Origin: Deinococcus aestuarii
Lineage (GTDB): Bacteria > Deinococcota > Deinococci > Deinococcales > Deinococcaceae
NCBI RefSeq assembly: GCF_018863415.1
Contig: NZ_JAHKSN010000001.1
Span: 496,001-560,000, forward strand
DNA length: 64,000 nt
Direction of reading: 5' to 3'
Positions within the stretch are counted from its first letter, which is position 1. Each line of letters starts with the position of its first letter. The notes under the pieces were generated by a model. The model saw only the letters and a program-made list of their open reading frames with translations, did not search any database and had not been told where the DNA came from. A program made the translations under genes and the position numbers. Below are positions 14,187-24,597 of this stretch, piece after piece.

Positions 14187-14229
14187 ACTTACCAAAGGGA
14201 AGTAGGCACCCAAAAGTTCTATACTTACC
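14187..14229. promoter_or_regulatory. Divergent promoter and HxlR-type operator
   Basis: An inverted repeat ACTTACC-AAA-GGGAAGT (14187-14203) has one mismatch. A second ACTTACC (14223-14229) overlaps TATACT (14220-14225), the likely -10 of the hxlR gene. On the minus strand TATCCT (14178-14173) may serve the SDR with TTCCCT 17 bp upstream, inside the first repeat. Binding there would control both genes. Confidence 0.5.
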
Positions 14230-14246
14230 CGAAGGAGAGTGAGGCG

Positions 14247-14648
14247 ATGAGGAGCTTGACGCGGGAAGGCACGGCCCCTCCTCGGCAGACCGACCCCGAG
14301 CTGGACGCGCTCGTGCGCGAGATTATCGGGCGGGTCGCCGACAAGTGGACGATGCTTGTTCTGGAGGCCCTGGAGGAACACGGGCGGCTGCGCTTCACCC
14401 GCCTGGGCGAGCTGGTCGGGGGCATCAGCCAGAAGATGCTGACCAAGACGGTGCGGCAGATGGAAGCGGACGGCTTGGTGGTTCGCACCGTGTTTCCGGT
14501 CATCCCACCACGGGTGGAGTACGAGCTGACCGACATGGGCCGCAGCCTGAGCGCCGCCTTCTGCGGGGTCTGGGTGTGGGCCGAGGAGCACCGCGAGGCG
14601 ATCATGGAGGCGCGGCGGGCGTTCCAGGGACTTGAGGCGGAGTCCTAA
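14247..14648 (+). CDS. HxlR-family winged-helix regulator
   Basis: A 133-aa transcription factor. The HxlR core is clear: ELDALVREIIGRVADKWTMLVLEALEE, then the recognition region RFTRLGELVGGISQKMLTKTVRQME and the wing VVRTVFPVIPPRVEYELTDMGRSL. One Cys (AFCGVWVW) lies in the dimerisation helix rather than at the N-terminus where redox HxlR sensors usually carry theirs. ATG 14247 follows AAGGAGAGTGAGG. Divergent from the SDR and probably autoregulated. Confidence 0.9.
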   Translation: MRSLTREGTAPPRQTDPELDALVREIIGRVADKWTMLVLEALEEHGRLRFTRLGELVGGISQKMLTKTVRQMEADGLVVRTVFPVIPPRVEYELTDMGRSLSAAFCGVWVWAEEHREAIMEARRAFQGLEAES

Positions 14649-14680
14649 CCGACCGAGTGACCATCCAAAGAAAAGAGACA

Positions 14681-14701
14681 GGCGGCGTCCATCACGCCGC
14701 C
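14681..14701. terminator. Bidirectional terminator
   Basis: Arms GGCGGCGT (14681-14688) and ACGCCGCC (14694-14701) flank a 5-nt loop. On the minus strand the stem is followed by TGTCTCTTTTCTTT, fitting the end of the acyl-CoA dehydrogenase transcript. Confidence 0.7.
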
Positions 14702-14718
14702 CGCCCCTCCTCCAAGCC

Positions 14719-15921
<1,203 letters not shown>

Positions 15922-15960
15922 GGGTGAAACCTCCGGGAAGGAGAACGAGGGGCTTTTTTG

Positions 15961-16101
15961 CTCCTCCCCCCTGGTGGGGGAGGCTGGGAGGGGGGACATA
16001 AGCGACCTGCGGCGCGGCTGGAGGGTGAGACAGGACATCTCGTCGGCGGTGGAGGTGGTCACACGCCCCCCCTCCCCGGCCCTCCCCCACGAGGAGGGAG
16101 G
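15961..16101. repeat. Long inverted repeat, MITE-like; contains repeat core copy 2
   Basis: Left part has CTCCCCC-CTGGT-GGGGGAG and a GGCTGGGAGGGGGG tail. The right part is an imperfect reverse complement of the left, so about 140 bases could fold into one structure. The core at 16051-16084 repeats 4844-4877. It separates the acyl-CoA dehydrogenase and carboxylase genes. Confidence 0.5.
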
Positions 16102-16112
16102 GAGAACGGCGC

Positions 16113-17777
<1,665 letters not shown>

Positions 17778-17787
17778 CTGTGCGAGC

Positions 17788-17808
17788 AGTCTAACAAGCG
17801 TTCGTTAG
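17788..17808 (-). promoter_or_regulatory. Promoter -10 with TetR-type palindrome
   Basis: Minus-strand TAGACT (17793-17788) is 10 nt before the ATG. It overlaps the 18-base imperfect palindrome at 17791-17808 (CTAAC...GTTAG arms around AAGCGTTC). This fits the form CNAACGNNCGTTNG reported for the Thermus phenylacetate regulator PaaR at 13 of 14 positions. Confidence 0.55.
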
Positions 17809-18201
17809 TTGTGGGAGGGGTGGAGGACACCCACCGTGCGGGCCGCTCACCGGGCGCCTTCCCGAGGAGCGGGGAACGGGCGCGGCGGGGTCCCCAGCCT
17901 GAGGGCGTCGGCAGGGAACCGTCGCCCACACGCAGGGCGAGCCTGGCTCCTCATCCTGAGAACGCCAGGCCGGACCTCCCCGAGCTTTTGTGGGCGCGAA
18001 CACTCTTGAGGTCGGCGGGAAAAGGTTCTTGTGATGACCACCCTTCTACAAGAGAGGTATGACGAGCGCACCTGGAAAGACCCGTCCCCGACCGCGAGGG
18101 ATGGACGGGCGTTGGACGTGGCGCCGCCGTGGCCGTTCCCCTGGGGCGGCGGGCGGCACAGGACGGCAGCACCTTGACCGCACGGCGCGGGGGGGACGCC
18201 C
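17809..18201 (+). other. Non-coding interval upstream of the rhodopsin operon
   Basis: No gene is supported. The stretch contains an imperfect CTTGT/ACAAG pair at 18030-18060 and a 7-bp-arm hairpin CCCGTCC (18081-18087) / GGACGGG (18103-18109), probably in the 5' leader of the next gene. No convincing -35/-10 pair was found. Confidence 0.5.
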
Positions 18202-19062
18202 ATGACGGCGGAGGTGTCCTCACCCGTCGCGCACGTCCTTCGGCTGCTGACCCGTCGCCGGACAGCGGGAGAGTACCTGCCCAGTTCGACCTTCGGCACC
18301 ACCTTTGCCCAGCGGCGGGCGGCGGGGTTCACGGGGCTGTTTGAGCTGGACCTGCCCGGGGGCGCCCGGGGGTGGCTGCTGCTGCACCACGGCCGCCTGG
18401 TGCACGCCGTGTACGGCACTTTCCCGCCTGTGGAGGCGGCGGAGACCCTGCTGCGCGCCGCGCGGCACGCCACGGTCCACGCCTTCACGCTGGGGGCCGA
18501 GCAGGCTGCGCTCGCCCTGGCCTCGGTGGACGGGCGGGCCGTGGCGCTGGCCCAGCCGCTTCCCGCGCACGAGCCCGCGCTGCTGTCGGACCTCACCGTT
18601 CGGGGCTTCGAGGGCGTGGTGCTGCTGGAACGCGGGGCGACGCACCACCACATCTGGCATCTGCGCGGCGGCGCGCCTCTCCAGGCTCCCCTGCCCGACA
18701 GCACGGCGGGGTACCGCAAGACGGTGATCGCCTGGACCCCGCGCGAGCTGCCCGCACTGCTGTACGCCGACGAGCGCCCCGCCCCGCCCGCCCTGCCCGT
18801 GGAGGACGCCCCGCCTCCCCCCTCTGTGACGGCCGAGGAGTTGTGGCAGGCGTTCGAGCGCGAGCTGCATGAGGAACTCGACGAACGGGCCCCGAGGCTG
18901 CTCGCCCTGGTGCGCGACCAGCACGCCACCACCGAGCCCGGCGAGCTGCGGCGGGTGCTGGCCGGGCATCTGCGGCGCGTCGCGGGTGCCCCGCGGCAAG
19001 ACCACTCCGCTCCCCTCACCCACGGCCTCACCCACGGCGCCCCGCGCCCGGAGAGCGAATGA
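18202..19062 (+). CDS. DUF4388-like (PATAN-type) protein, first gene of rhodopsin operon
   Basis: A 286-aa soluble protein. Residues about 27-85 match the DUF4388 pattern: GFTGLFELDLPGGARGWLLLHHGRLVHA followed by a short helix. This fold often accompanies response-regulator and gliding/phosphorelay systems. A Pro-rich linker (APPALPVEDAPPPPS) joins a C-terminal helical region (AEELWQAFERELHEELDERAPRLLALVRD). No membrane segment or enzyme motif was seen. Its stop overlaps the rhodopsin start (ATGA), so the two are co-translated. A role in light signalling or rhodopsin expression is only inferred from this coupling. Start ATG 18202 follows a G-rich stretch (GGGGGGGAC). Confidence 0.7.
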   Translation: MTAEVSSPVAHVLRLLTRRRTAGEYLPSSTFGTTFAQRRAAGFTGLFELDLPGGARGWLLLHHGRLVHAVYGTFPPVEAAETLLRAARHATVHAFTLGAEQAALALASVDGRAVALAQPLPAHEPALLSDLTVRGFEGVVLLERGATHHHIWHLRGGAPLQAPLPDSTAGYRKTVIAWTPRELPALLYADERPAPPALPVEDAPPPPSVTAEELWQAFERELHEELDERAPRLLALVRDQHATTEPGELRRVLAGHLRRVAGAPRQDHSAPLTHGLTHGAPRPESE

Positions 19063-19856
19063 ACGACTTGATGCCCCTGACCCCGGGTCAGCACCTGCTG
19101 ATCCTCAACGCCCTGAACCTCACCACCGCCCTGATGGGCGGCGCGGCGCTGCTGTTCGTCCTGCTGCGCTCGCAGGTGGCGAGCGCCTACCGCCTCGCGC
19201 TGAGCCTGATGGCGGCCGCCGTCGGGATGGCGTGCTACCACTACTGGCAGCTCCTGGGCGGCTGGAAGGCGGCCTACGCCCTTCAGGGCGGCGCGTACGT
19301 CCCCACCGGCCAGCCCTTCGCCGACGCCTTCCGCTACGCCGACTGGCTGGGCACGGTGCCCCTGATCCTGGCCGCGCTGATGCTGGTGCTCGACATCGGG
19401 CGGCGCAAGAGTGCCAGCCTGGTGGCGCGGCTCGCCGTCGCGGCCGTCGTGATGATCGGGCTGGGGTACGTCGGCGAGGTGCAGCGCGAGAACCTCGGCC
19501 TGCGGGCCCTGTGGGGCGCGGCGTCGTGCGTGCCCTTCGCGTACATCCTGTTCGTGCTGTGGAGCGAGCTGCGCGGCGTGCTGAGCTTCGAGACCCCGCG
19601 CGTGCGCGAGCTGTTCACCCGGCTGCGCGTCTTGCTGGTCGCCTCGTGGAGCCTGCACCCCCTGGTGTACGCCCTCCCGCTGCTGGGCCTCACGGGGGCG
19701 CCCGCCTTCGCGCTCGGGCAGGTCGGGCACTCGGTCGCCGACATCTGCGCCAAGGTGTTCTACGGCCTGATGATCTACGCCGTCGCCCGCGAGAAGACCC
19801 TCAGCGAGGAGATGCTGCTGGGCCTGGAAGCCCCGCGCGAGGCCGTGCGCTCGTAG
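19059..19856 (+). CDS. Microbial (type I) rhodopsin, xanthorhodopsin/proteorhodopsin-like
   Basis: Seven-helix retinal protein of 265 aa. Helix C reads FRYADWLGTVPLILAALMLV: Arg92, primary acceptor Asp95, Thr99 and Pro101 are kept. The cytoplasmic donor position (Asp96 of bacteriorhodopsin, Glu in xanthorhodopsin) is Ala106. Helix G reads VADICAKVFYGLMIYAVA with counter-ion Asp228 and Schiff-base Lys232. Helix B has His61 in ACYHYW, as in proteorhodopsin. Helix F has SWSLHP, with His200 at the usual Tyr185 site. Helix E keeps Gly153 in LWGAAS, the position that leaves room for a carotenoid antenna in xanthorhodopsin. Likely a light-driven proton pump or slow-cycling sensor. No retinal-forming oxygenase is in the window. 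Confidence 0.9.
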   Translation: MNDLMPLTPGQHLLILNALNLTTALMGGAALLFVLLRSQVASAYRLALSLMAAAVGMACYHYWQLLGGWKAAYALQGGAYVPTGQPFADAFRYADWLGTVPLILAALMLVLDIGRRKSASLVARLAVAAVVMIGLGYVGEVQRENLGLRALWGAASCVPFAYILFVLWSELRGVLSFETPRVRELFTRLRVLLVASWSLHPLVYALPLLGLTGAPAFALGQVGHSVADICAKVFYGLMIYAVAREKTLSEEMLLGLEAPREAVRS

Positions 19857-19883
19857 GCTGGGAGGACGGCCACCGACCGCTCC

Positions 19884-19919
19884 GCGAGCCTGGGATAGCC
19901 CCCGCCGCCCCAGGCTCGC
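19884..19919 (+). terminator. Terminator of the rhodopsin operon
   Basis: Eleven-bp perfect arms GCGAGCCTGGG (19884-19894) and CCCAGGCTCGC (19909-19919) begin 28 bases after the rhodopsin stop. No T-tract follows. It separates the rhodopsin unit from the P450. Confidence 0.6.
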
Positions 19920-19947
19920 CCTTGCCGTCGGCCCGCGCCGCAGGCAC

Positions 19948-19953
19948 CATAAT
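19948..19953 (+). promoter_or_regulatory. Leaderless -10-like box of the P450 gene (CATAAT)
   Basis: CATAAT is 6 nt before the ATG at 19960, with TTGCCG 19 bp upstream as a possible -35. It indicates separate transcription from the rhodopsin. Confidence 0.5.
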
Positions 19954-19959
19954 GCCGCC

Positions 19960-21315
19960 ATGACACAGGTCACCGGCTGGCCGGACGGCCCACGCGGACA
20001 CGGCGTGCTGGGCAACCTCCCCGAGCTGCGGCGCGACGCGCTGGGGTTCTTGCGCCACAGCCGCGCCGCCTACGGGGACGTGTTCCGCCTGCGCTTCGGC
20101 CCGCGCGACGTGCTCGTGGTGGCGCAACCGGGAGCGGCGCGCGAGGTCCTCGTGACTCGGGCGGGCAGCTTCCGCAAGGGACGCGGCATCCAGAAGATGC
20201 AGGACTTCCTGGGAAACGGGCTGCTGACCGCCGAGGGCGAGGTCTGGCGCTCGCACCGCCGCCTGATGCAGCCCGCCTTCCACCACGCGGCGCTGGAGGG
20301 GATGGCAACGGAGATCGCGCAGGCGACCCGGCCCCTGCTCGCCCGTCTGGAGGCGGCCTCGCAGTCGGGGGACGAGGTGGACGTGGCCTCCGAGATGCTG
20401 CACGTCACCCTGCGGGCGGTGGCGGCGGTGCTGTTCGGGGCGGCGCTAGAGGAGCGCGACCTGCGGGTGGTCGAGCGCGAGCTGCCCCCCCTGCTGACCC
20501 GCACGACGAACCGGGTGCGGTCGGTGGTGGACTGGGAACTTCCCACCCCCTCCCTCTGGCGCGAGCGGGCGGCGGCGCGGGCCCTCGACGGGATCGTTCA
20601 CCGCATCATCCGCGAGCGTCGGGCCTCGGGCTCGGAGGGAGGCGATCTGCTGGGAATGCTGCTCGCCGCGCGGGATGAGGAGGGAGGGGGCGGCCTGAGC
20701 GACGCCGAGCTGCGCGACGAGGTGATGACCCTCTTCCTGGCCGGGCACGAGACCACCGCCACGCTGCTGACCTTCCTGTTTCTGGAGTTGTCCCGCCACC
20801 CGGGGGTCCGCGGGCGGGTGCAGGCCGAGGTGCGGGAGGTCCTGGGGGACCGGACACCGACGGCGGGCGACGCGCGGAACCTTCCCCTGCTCAACGCCTG
20901 CATCCAGGAAACGCTGCGGCTGTACCCGCCCGCGTGGCTCGTCCCCCGTCAGGCCACCGAACCCGTCACGGTGGCGGGCGTCCCCCTGCCCGAGGGGACC
21001 AACGTCAGCGTCAACATCTTCCTGCTGCAACGGAACGCGCGGTACTGGGATCAGCCCGACGCCTTCCGGCCCCAGCGGTGGCTGGGCGGGGGGCGCACGC
21101 CGGAGGCTTTCATGCCCTTCGGGGCGGGCGCGCGGATGTGCATCGGCAACCACCTCGCCCTGATGGAGGCCGCGATCATCGCCGCGCTCGTGCTGCGCGA
21201 CTTCACGCTGGACGTGCCGGGCGGCGGGCCGACGGGGCTGGTGGCGGGCGTGACGCTCAAGCCGGACGGGACGGTGCAGGCGCGGGTGCGGGCAGCCTCA
21301 GCGGCTGGGCGGTAG
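19960..21315 (+). CDS. Cytochrome P450, possibly a carotenoid hydroxylase
   Basis: A 451-aa heme mono-oxygenase without a membrane anchor. The I-helix motif is AGHETTAT, the K-helix ETLR, and the heme loop FGAGARMCIGNHLA with the axial Cys; PxRW (FRPQRW) precedes it. The N-terminus (WPDGPRGHGVLGNLPELRRDALGFLRHSR) resembles the long-chain/carotenoid-type bacterial P450s of Thermus (CYP175) and Deinococcus (CYP287, reported to hydroxylate carotenoid rings). That likeness is from memory and not aligned. It sits 104 bp after a rhodopsin able to accept a carotenoid antenna, which makes the carotenoid role attractive. Redox partners are not adjacent. Confidence 0.9.
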   Translation: MTQVTGWPDGPRGHGVLGNLPELRRDALGFLRHSRAAYGDVFRLRFGPRDVLVVAQPGAAREVLVTRAGSFRKGRGIQKMQDFLGNGLLTAEGEVWRSHRRLMQPAFHHAALEGMATEIAQATRPLLARLEAASQSGDEVDVASEMLHVTLRAVAAVLFGAALEERDLRVVERELPPLLTRTTNRVRSVVDWELPTPSLWRERAAARALDGIVHRIIRERRASGSEGGDLLGMLLAARDEEGGGGLSDAELRDEVMTLFLAGHETTATLLTFLFLELSRHPGVRGRVQAEVREVLGDRTPTAGDARNLPLLNACIQETLRLYPPAWLVPRQATEPVTVAGVPLPEGTNVSVNIFLLQRNARYWDQPDAFRPQRWLGGGRTPEAFMPFGAGARMCIGNHLALMEAAIIAALVLRDFTLDVPGGGPTGLVAGVTLKPDGTVQARVRAASAAGR

Positions 21316-21537
21316 CCTCCCCTCCACCCGCGCGGCCCGGCCGAGCTGCCCGTTCAGCCACCACAGGGCGACACCGAACGCGAGCACGCCGAACCCACTC
21401 AGGACGAGAAAAACTGTCGCCACCTCCTCGGGAAAGGGTGAATCTGCACCGAATCCCATGAACAGCGCCCCGAACAGGCAGGCCACCATCCCGAGGCCCG
21501 ACAGCGGGGCGAAAACGCGGCGGAGCAGACGCGACAT
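21298..21537 (-). CDS. Small membrane protein, 79 aa
   Basis: Two membrane helices (LSGLGMVACLFGALFMGFG and TVFLVLSGFGVLAFGVALWWL) joined by a short acidic loop (DSPFPEEV), then a basic tail. No family recognised. Its ATG is 9 bases after the stop of the upstream membrane protein, and a GGAG lies before that stop, so it is probably the third gene of a three-gene unit. Its last 18 bases overlap the end of the convergent P450 gene. Confidence 0.55.
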   Translation of the reverse strand: MSRLLRRVFAPLSGLGMVACLFGALFMGFGADSPFPEEVATVFLVLSGFGVLAFGVALWWLNGQLGRAARVEGRLPPSR

Positions 21538-21546
21538 GGGCGTAAG

Positions 21547-22209
21547 TCAACGCTCCAGCGCCCTTTCCAACCTCGGCGGCAAGGCGGGCGCTTCGGGAAA
21601 GACGACCCAGCCGGGCCAGAAGTACGGTCTATGCGTGCGCGTCTGGCCGTAGGGCGGCCCGGCGGGAAGCCAGGGAGTCAGCTTGCGGTGTTCGCCCGGC
21701 GTGAAGACGGCGGCGGAGGCCCGCATCCCGGGCCGCACCCGTTCGGTCAGATGCACCACCAGCAGCGGCTCGCTGGCGCGGAAGCCCAGGGGGCGCGGTC
21801 TCCCCCGCCCGTCCTGAAAGCAGCGGGTGACGCTGGCGCTCACGCCGTCCACCACGAAGTCGTCCGGCAACTCGGCCCGGTCGGGAATCAGCCCGGGCGT
21901 TCTGGCCCAGAAGCTCTGGGTGGCAGAGGGGCCGGAAAAGCCGCTGCCGTGGCTCAGAAAGGAATCTGCCTGGAGTCCCCGGCAGTCCACCCGCACGGCG
22001 GGAAAGAAGGCGAACAGCAGGACCCCCGCGCCCAGCAGAAAGGGAGCGGCAGGACTGGCCCGCAGCGGGGAGCCGGGCGTCTTCGCCAGCCGCCGCGTCA
22101 ACCCACCGAGCAGAAGAAAGGCGACTAGACCCACCACCAGCACCACGAGCAGCCCGCCCACACCGAGAGGCAACGGGTTATAGGACCATCCCGGCCAGAA
22201 GCAGCCCAC
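21547..22209 (-). CDS. Membrane protein of unknown function
   Basis: A protein of up to 220 aa with two N-terminal membrane helices (GVGGLLVVLVVGLVAFLLLGGL and PFLLGAGVLLFAFFPAVRV) and a ~130-residue extracytoplasmic or cytoplasmic domain with two Cys (VDCRGLQ and TRCFQDG). No family recognised. GTG 22209 overlaps the upstream gene by 32 bases. An in-frame GTG at 22161, closer to the first helix, is an alternative start, and neither has a clear ribosome site. Middle gene of a probable three-gene unit of small membrane proteins. Confidence 0.55.
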   Translation of the reverse strand: MGCFWPGWSYNPLPLGVGGLLVVLVVGLVAFLLLGGLTRRLAKTPGSPLRASPAAPFLLGAGVLLFAFFPAVRVDCRGLQADSFLSHGSGFSGPSATQSFWARTPGLIPDRAELPDDFVVDGVSASVTRCFQDGRGRPRPLGFRASEPLLVVHLTERVRPGMRASAAVFTPGEHRKLTPWLPAGPPYGQTRTHRPYFWPGWVVFPEAPALPPRLERALER

Positions 22210-22426
22210 CTCCCAGCAGCCACAGCATCCCGGCGGCGAGTAGCAGCAGCGCCAGCAATCGCACGAAGCCCCCCAGCCCCCGGCCCCCGCCCACTCCGGC
22301 GGCCAGCGCGAGGGCCGCGCCCAGCACGGCGACAGCCACGGCCCACCCCGGCAGCCCGAACAGCAGCCATCCCAGCAGGTAACCCAGCGGGAGGGCGAGG
22401 AGGGTCAGCAGGGGGGCACGGCTCAT
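22178..22426 (-). CDS. Small membrane protein, 82 aa
   Basis: Almost entirely hydrophobic: three helices (LLTLLALPLGYLLGWLLFGL, AVAVAVLGAALALAAGV, LLALLLLAAGMLWLLGGGLLL) with Gly-rich turns. The larger open frame extends upstream, but TATCCT 7 nt before ATG 22426 marks a leaderless start. First gene of the three-gene membrane unit. Function unknown. Confidence 0.6.
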   Translation of the reverse strand: MSRAPLLTLLALPLGYLLGWLLFGLPGWAVAVAVLGAALALAAGVGGGRGLGGFVRLLALLLLAAGMLWLLGGGLLLAGMVL

Positions 22427-22433
22427 CCCGGGC

Positions 22434-22439
22434 AGGATA
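22434..22439 (-). promoter_or_regulatory. Leaderless -10 box (TATCCT)
   Basis: Minus-strand TATCCT followed by 7 nt and ATG 22426; promoter of the three-gene membrane unit. Confidence 0.55.
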
Positions 22440-22491
22440 GGCAACGGAACAGCCGGACGCCCCCGCAGATGCGCCCGGCCCGCCCCCTCTC

Positions 22492-23121
<630 letters not shown>

Positions 23122-23122
23122 G

Positions 23123-23860
23123 TCAGACCTCCTCTCCCGTCGCGGCGGGTGTCGCCGGGGCCTCGACCTTCCTCACCGTCCGCTGCTCGATGCGCTTCTC
23201 GGGCGTGGCGTTCAACACCACCCGCTGCACGAAGATGCCGGGGGTATCAATCTCGTCCGGGTCGAGTTCGCCGACTTCCACGATCTCCTCGACCTCGGCG
23301 ACGGTGACTTTCCCGCAGGTGGCCGCCATCGGGTTGAAGTTGCGCGCCGTCTTGCGGTAGACGAGGTTGCCCGCCCGGTCAGCCTTCCACGCCTTGACGA
23401 GCGCGAGGTCGGCGACGATGCCCCGCTCCAGGATGTACGTCTCGCCGTCGAACTCCTTGTGCTCCTTGCCCTCGGCGACGAGGGTTCCCACGCCCGTCTT
23501 CGTGTAGAAGCCGGGAATCCCGGCGCCGCCCGCGCGCATCCGCTCGGCGAGGGTGCCCTGCGGGGTGAATTCGAGTTCCAGCTCACCGCTGAGGTACTGG
23601 CGCTCGAACTCCTTGTTCTCGCCGACGTAGGAGGAGATCATCTTCCGGATCTGGCGGGTCTGGAGAAGCAGGCCCAGCCCGAAGTCGTCCACGCCCGCGT
23701 TGTTGCTGACGGCGGTGAGGTCCTTCGCGCCGCTGTCGCGCAGGGCGAGGATGAGCCCTTCGGGGATGCCACATAGCCCGAAGCCGCCCACGGCGACCGT
23801 CTGGCCGTCTCTCACCACGTCCTGCAACGCCTGCGCGGCGTTCTCGTACACCTTGTTCAT
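23123..23860 (-). CDS. scoA: 3-oxoacid CoA-transferase subunit A
   Basis: Alpha subunit partner of scoB. CoA-binding motif [16 protein letters not shown] at residues ~21-37 and [15 protein letters not shown] follow the family. [20 protein letters not shown] and the [16 protein letters not shown] loop are intact. 245 aa; the C-terminal ~20 residues ([13 protein letters not shown]) form an unusual Ala/Pro tail. ATGA overlap with the upstream alpha/beta hydrolase suggests co-translation. Physiological substrate may be acetoacetate or another 3-oxoacid. Confidence 0.92.
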   Translation of the reverse strand: MNKVYENAAQALQDVVRDGQTVAVGGFGLCGIPEGLILALRDSGAKDLTAVSNNAGVDDFGLGLLLQTRQIRKMISSYVGENKEFERQYLSGELELEFTPQGTLAERMRAGGAGIPGFYTKTGVGTLVAEGKEHKEFDGETYILERGIVADLALVKAWKADRAGNLVYRKTARNFNPMAATCGKVTVAEVEEIVEVGELDPDEIDTPGIFVQRVVLNATPEKRIEQRTVRKVEAPATPAATGEEV

Positions 23861-24597
23861 CGAGCCTCCACTGTAGAGCCGCCGACCGGCAACGTTTTCA
23901 GAAAGTCCTCCAGGTGGGCGCGGAAGGCCCCCGGGTCCTCCTGCGGGAAGCCGTGCCCGCGCCCGCCCAGGATAATCGCCTCCCGGCCCAGCGCCGCCGC
24001 CAGCGCCCGCACCATCTCGGGGGTGACGAGGGTGTCGAGGTCCCCGCCGATCACGAGGACGGACAGCCCGCCGAGCCGCGCGGGGTCCACGCTCCAGGCC
24101 GCGAGGGCGCGGGCGTTCCCGGCGTAGTGCGTGCCCGCCATCCGCCCGCCGTCCTCGACCAGCCGCGCGAAGTTGGCGGGCCGGGCGGAGGGAAAGAGCG
24201 CACCCAGGCTGACCTCGCGCAGGGCCGCGTTCGTCCGCAGGAGGTCGAGCACCGGGTAATTCTCCTCGGGCGTGACAAGCCCGGAGAGGGGCGCGCTCGC
24301 GGCGAGGATCAGGCCGGAGAGGGCTCCCGGATCGCGGGCGGCGAACTCCAGCGCGACCGCCCCGCCCAGGCTGTGCCCCAGCAGCACGGGCCGGGTGACG
24401 CCCTGATCCCGCAGCCAGGTGCCGAGCCAGTCCGCGTACGCCCCGATACTGACCTCTCCCTCATGCCCGGTCCCGGCGAACCCCGGCAGGTCGGGGGCGA
24501 GGACGCGCCAGCCCGCCGGGGGGTGGGCGACGAGATCGTCCCACCATGCCGCCGACGCGAAATTGCCGTGCAGGGCGACGAGGACCCGTTCAGGCAT
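23857..24597 (-). CDS. Alpha/beta-fold hydrolase
   Basis: A 246-aa serine hydrolase. Oxyanion segment [16 protein letters not shown], nucleophile Ser in [18 protein letters not shown], acid in [13 protein letters not shown] and His in [15 protein letters not shown]. The size and motif spacing resemble enol-lactonase or short ester hydrolases. It overlaps scoA by ATGA and the MetX-like gene by 8 bases, so four genes are translationally linked. A role with 3-oxoacid activation, e.g. thioester or lactone opening, is inferred only from context. Confidence 0.82.
   Translation of the reverse strand: MPERVLVALHGNFASAAWWDDLVAHPPAGWRVLAPDLPGFAGTGHEGEVSIGAYADWLGTWLRDQGVTRPVLLGHSLGGAVALEFAARDPGALSGLILAASAPLSGLVTPEENYPVLDLLRTNAALREVSLGALFPSARPANFARLVEDGGRMAGTHYAGNARALAAWSVDPARLGGLSVLVIGGDLDTLVTPEMVRALAAALGREAIILGGRGHGFPQEDPGAFRAHLEDFLKTLPVGGSTVEAR

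Noticed and set aside
14154..14591. N-terminal extension of the SDR frame
   Set aside because: It reads antisense through hxlR; AGGAGG before ATG 14153 marks the true start.
17847..20015. 722-aa minus-strand open frame opposite the rhodopsin operon
   Set aside because: Antisense shadow caused by high GC: Arg/Pro/Gly/Ser-rich, no motifs, and it lies opposite clear genes.
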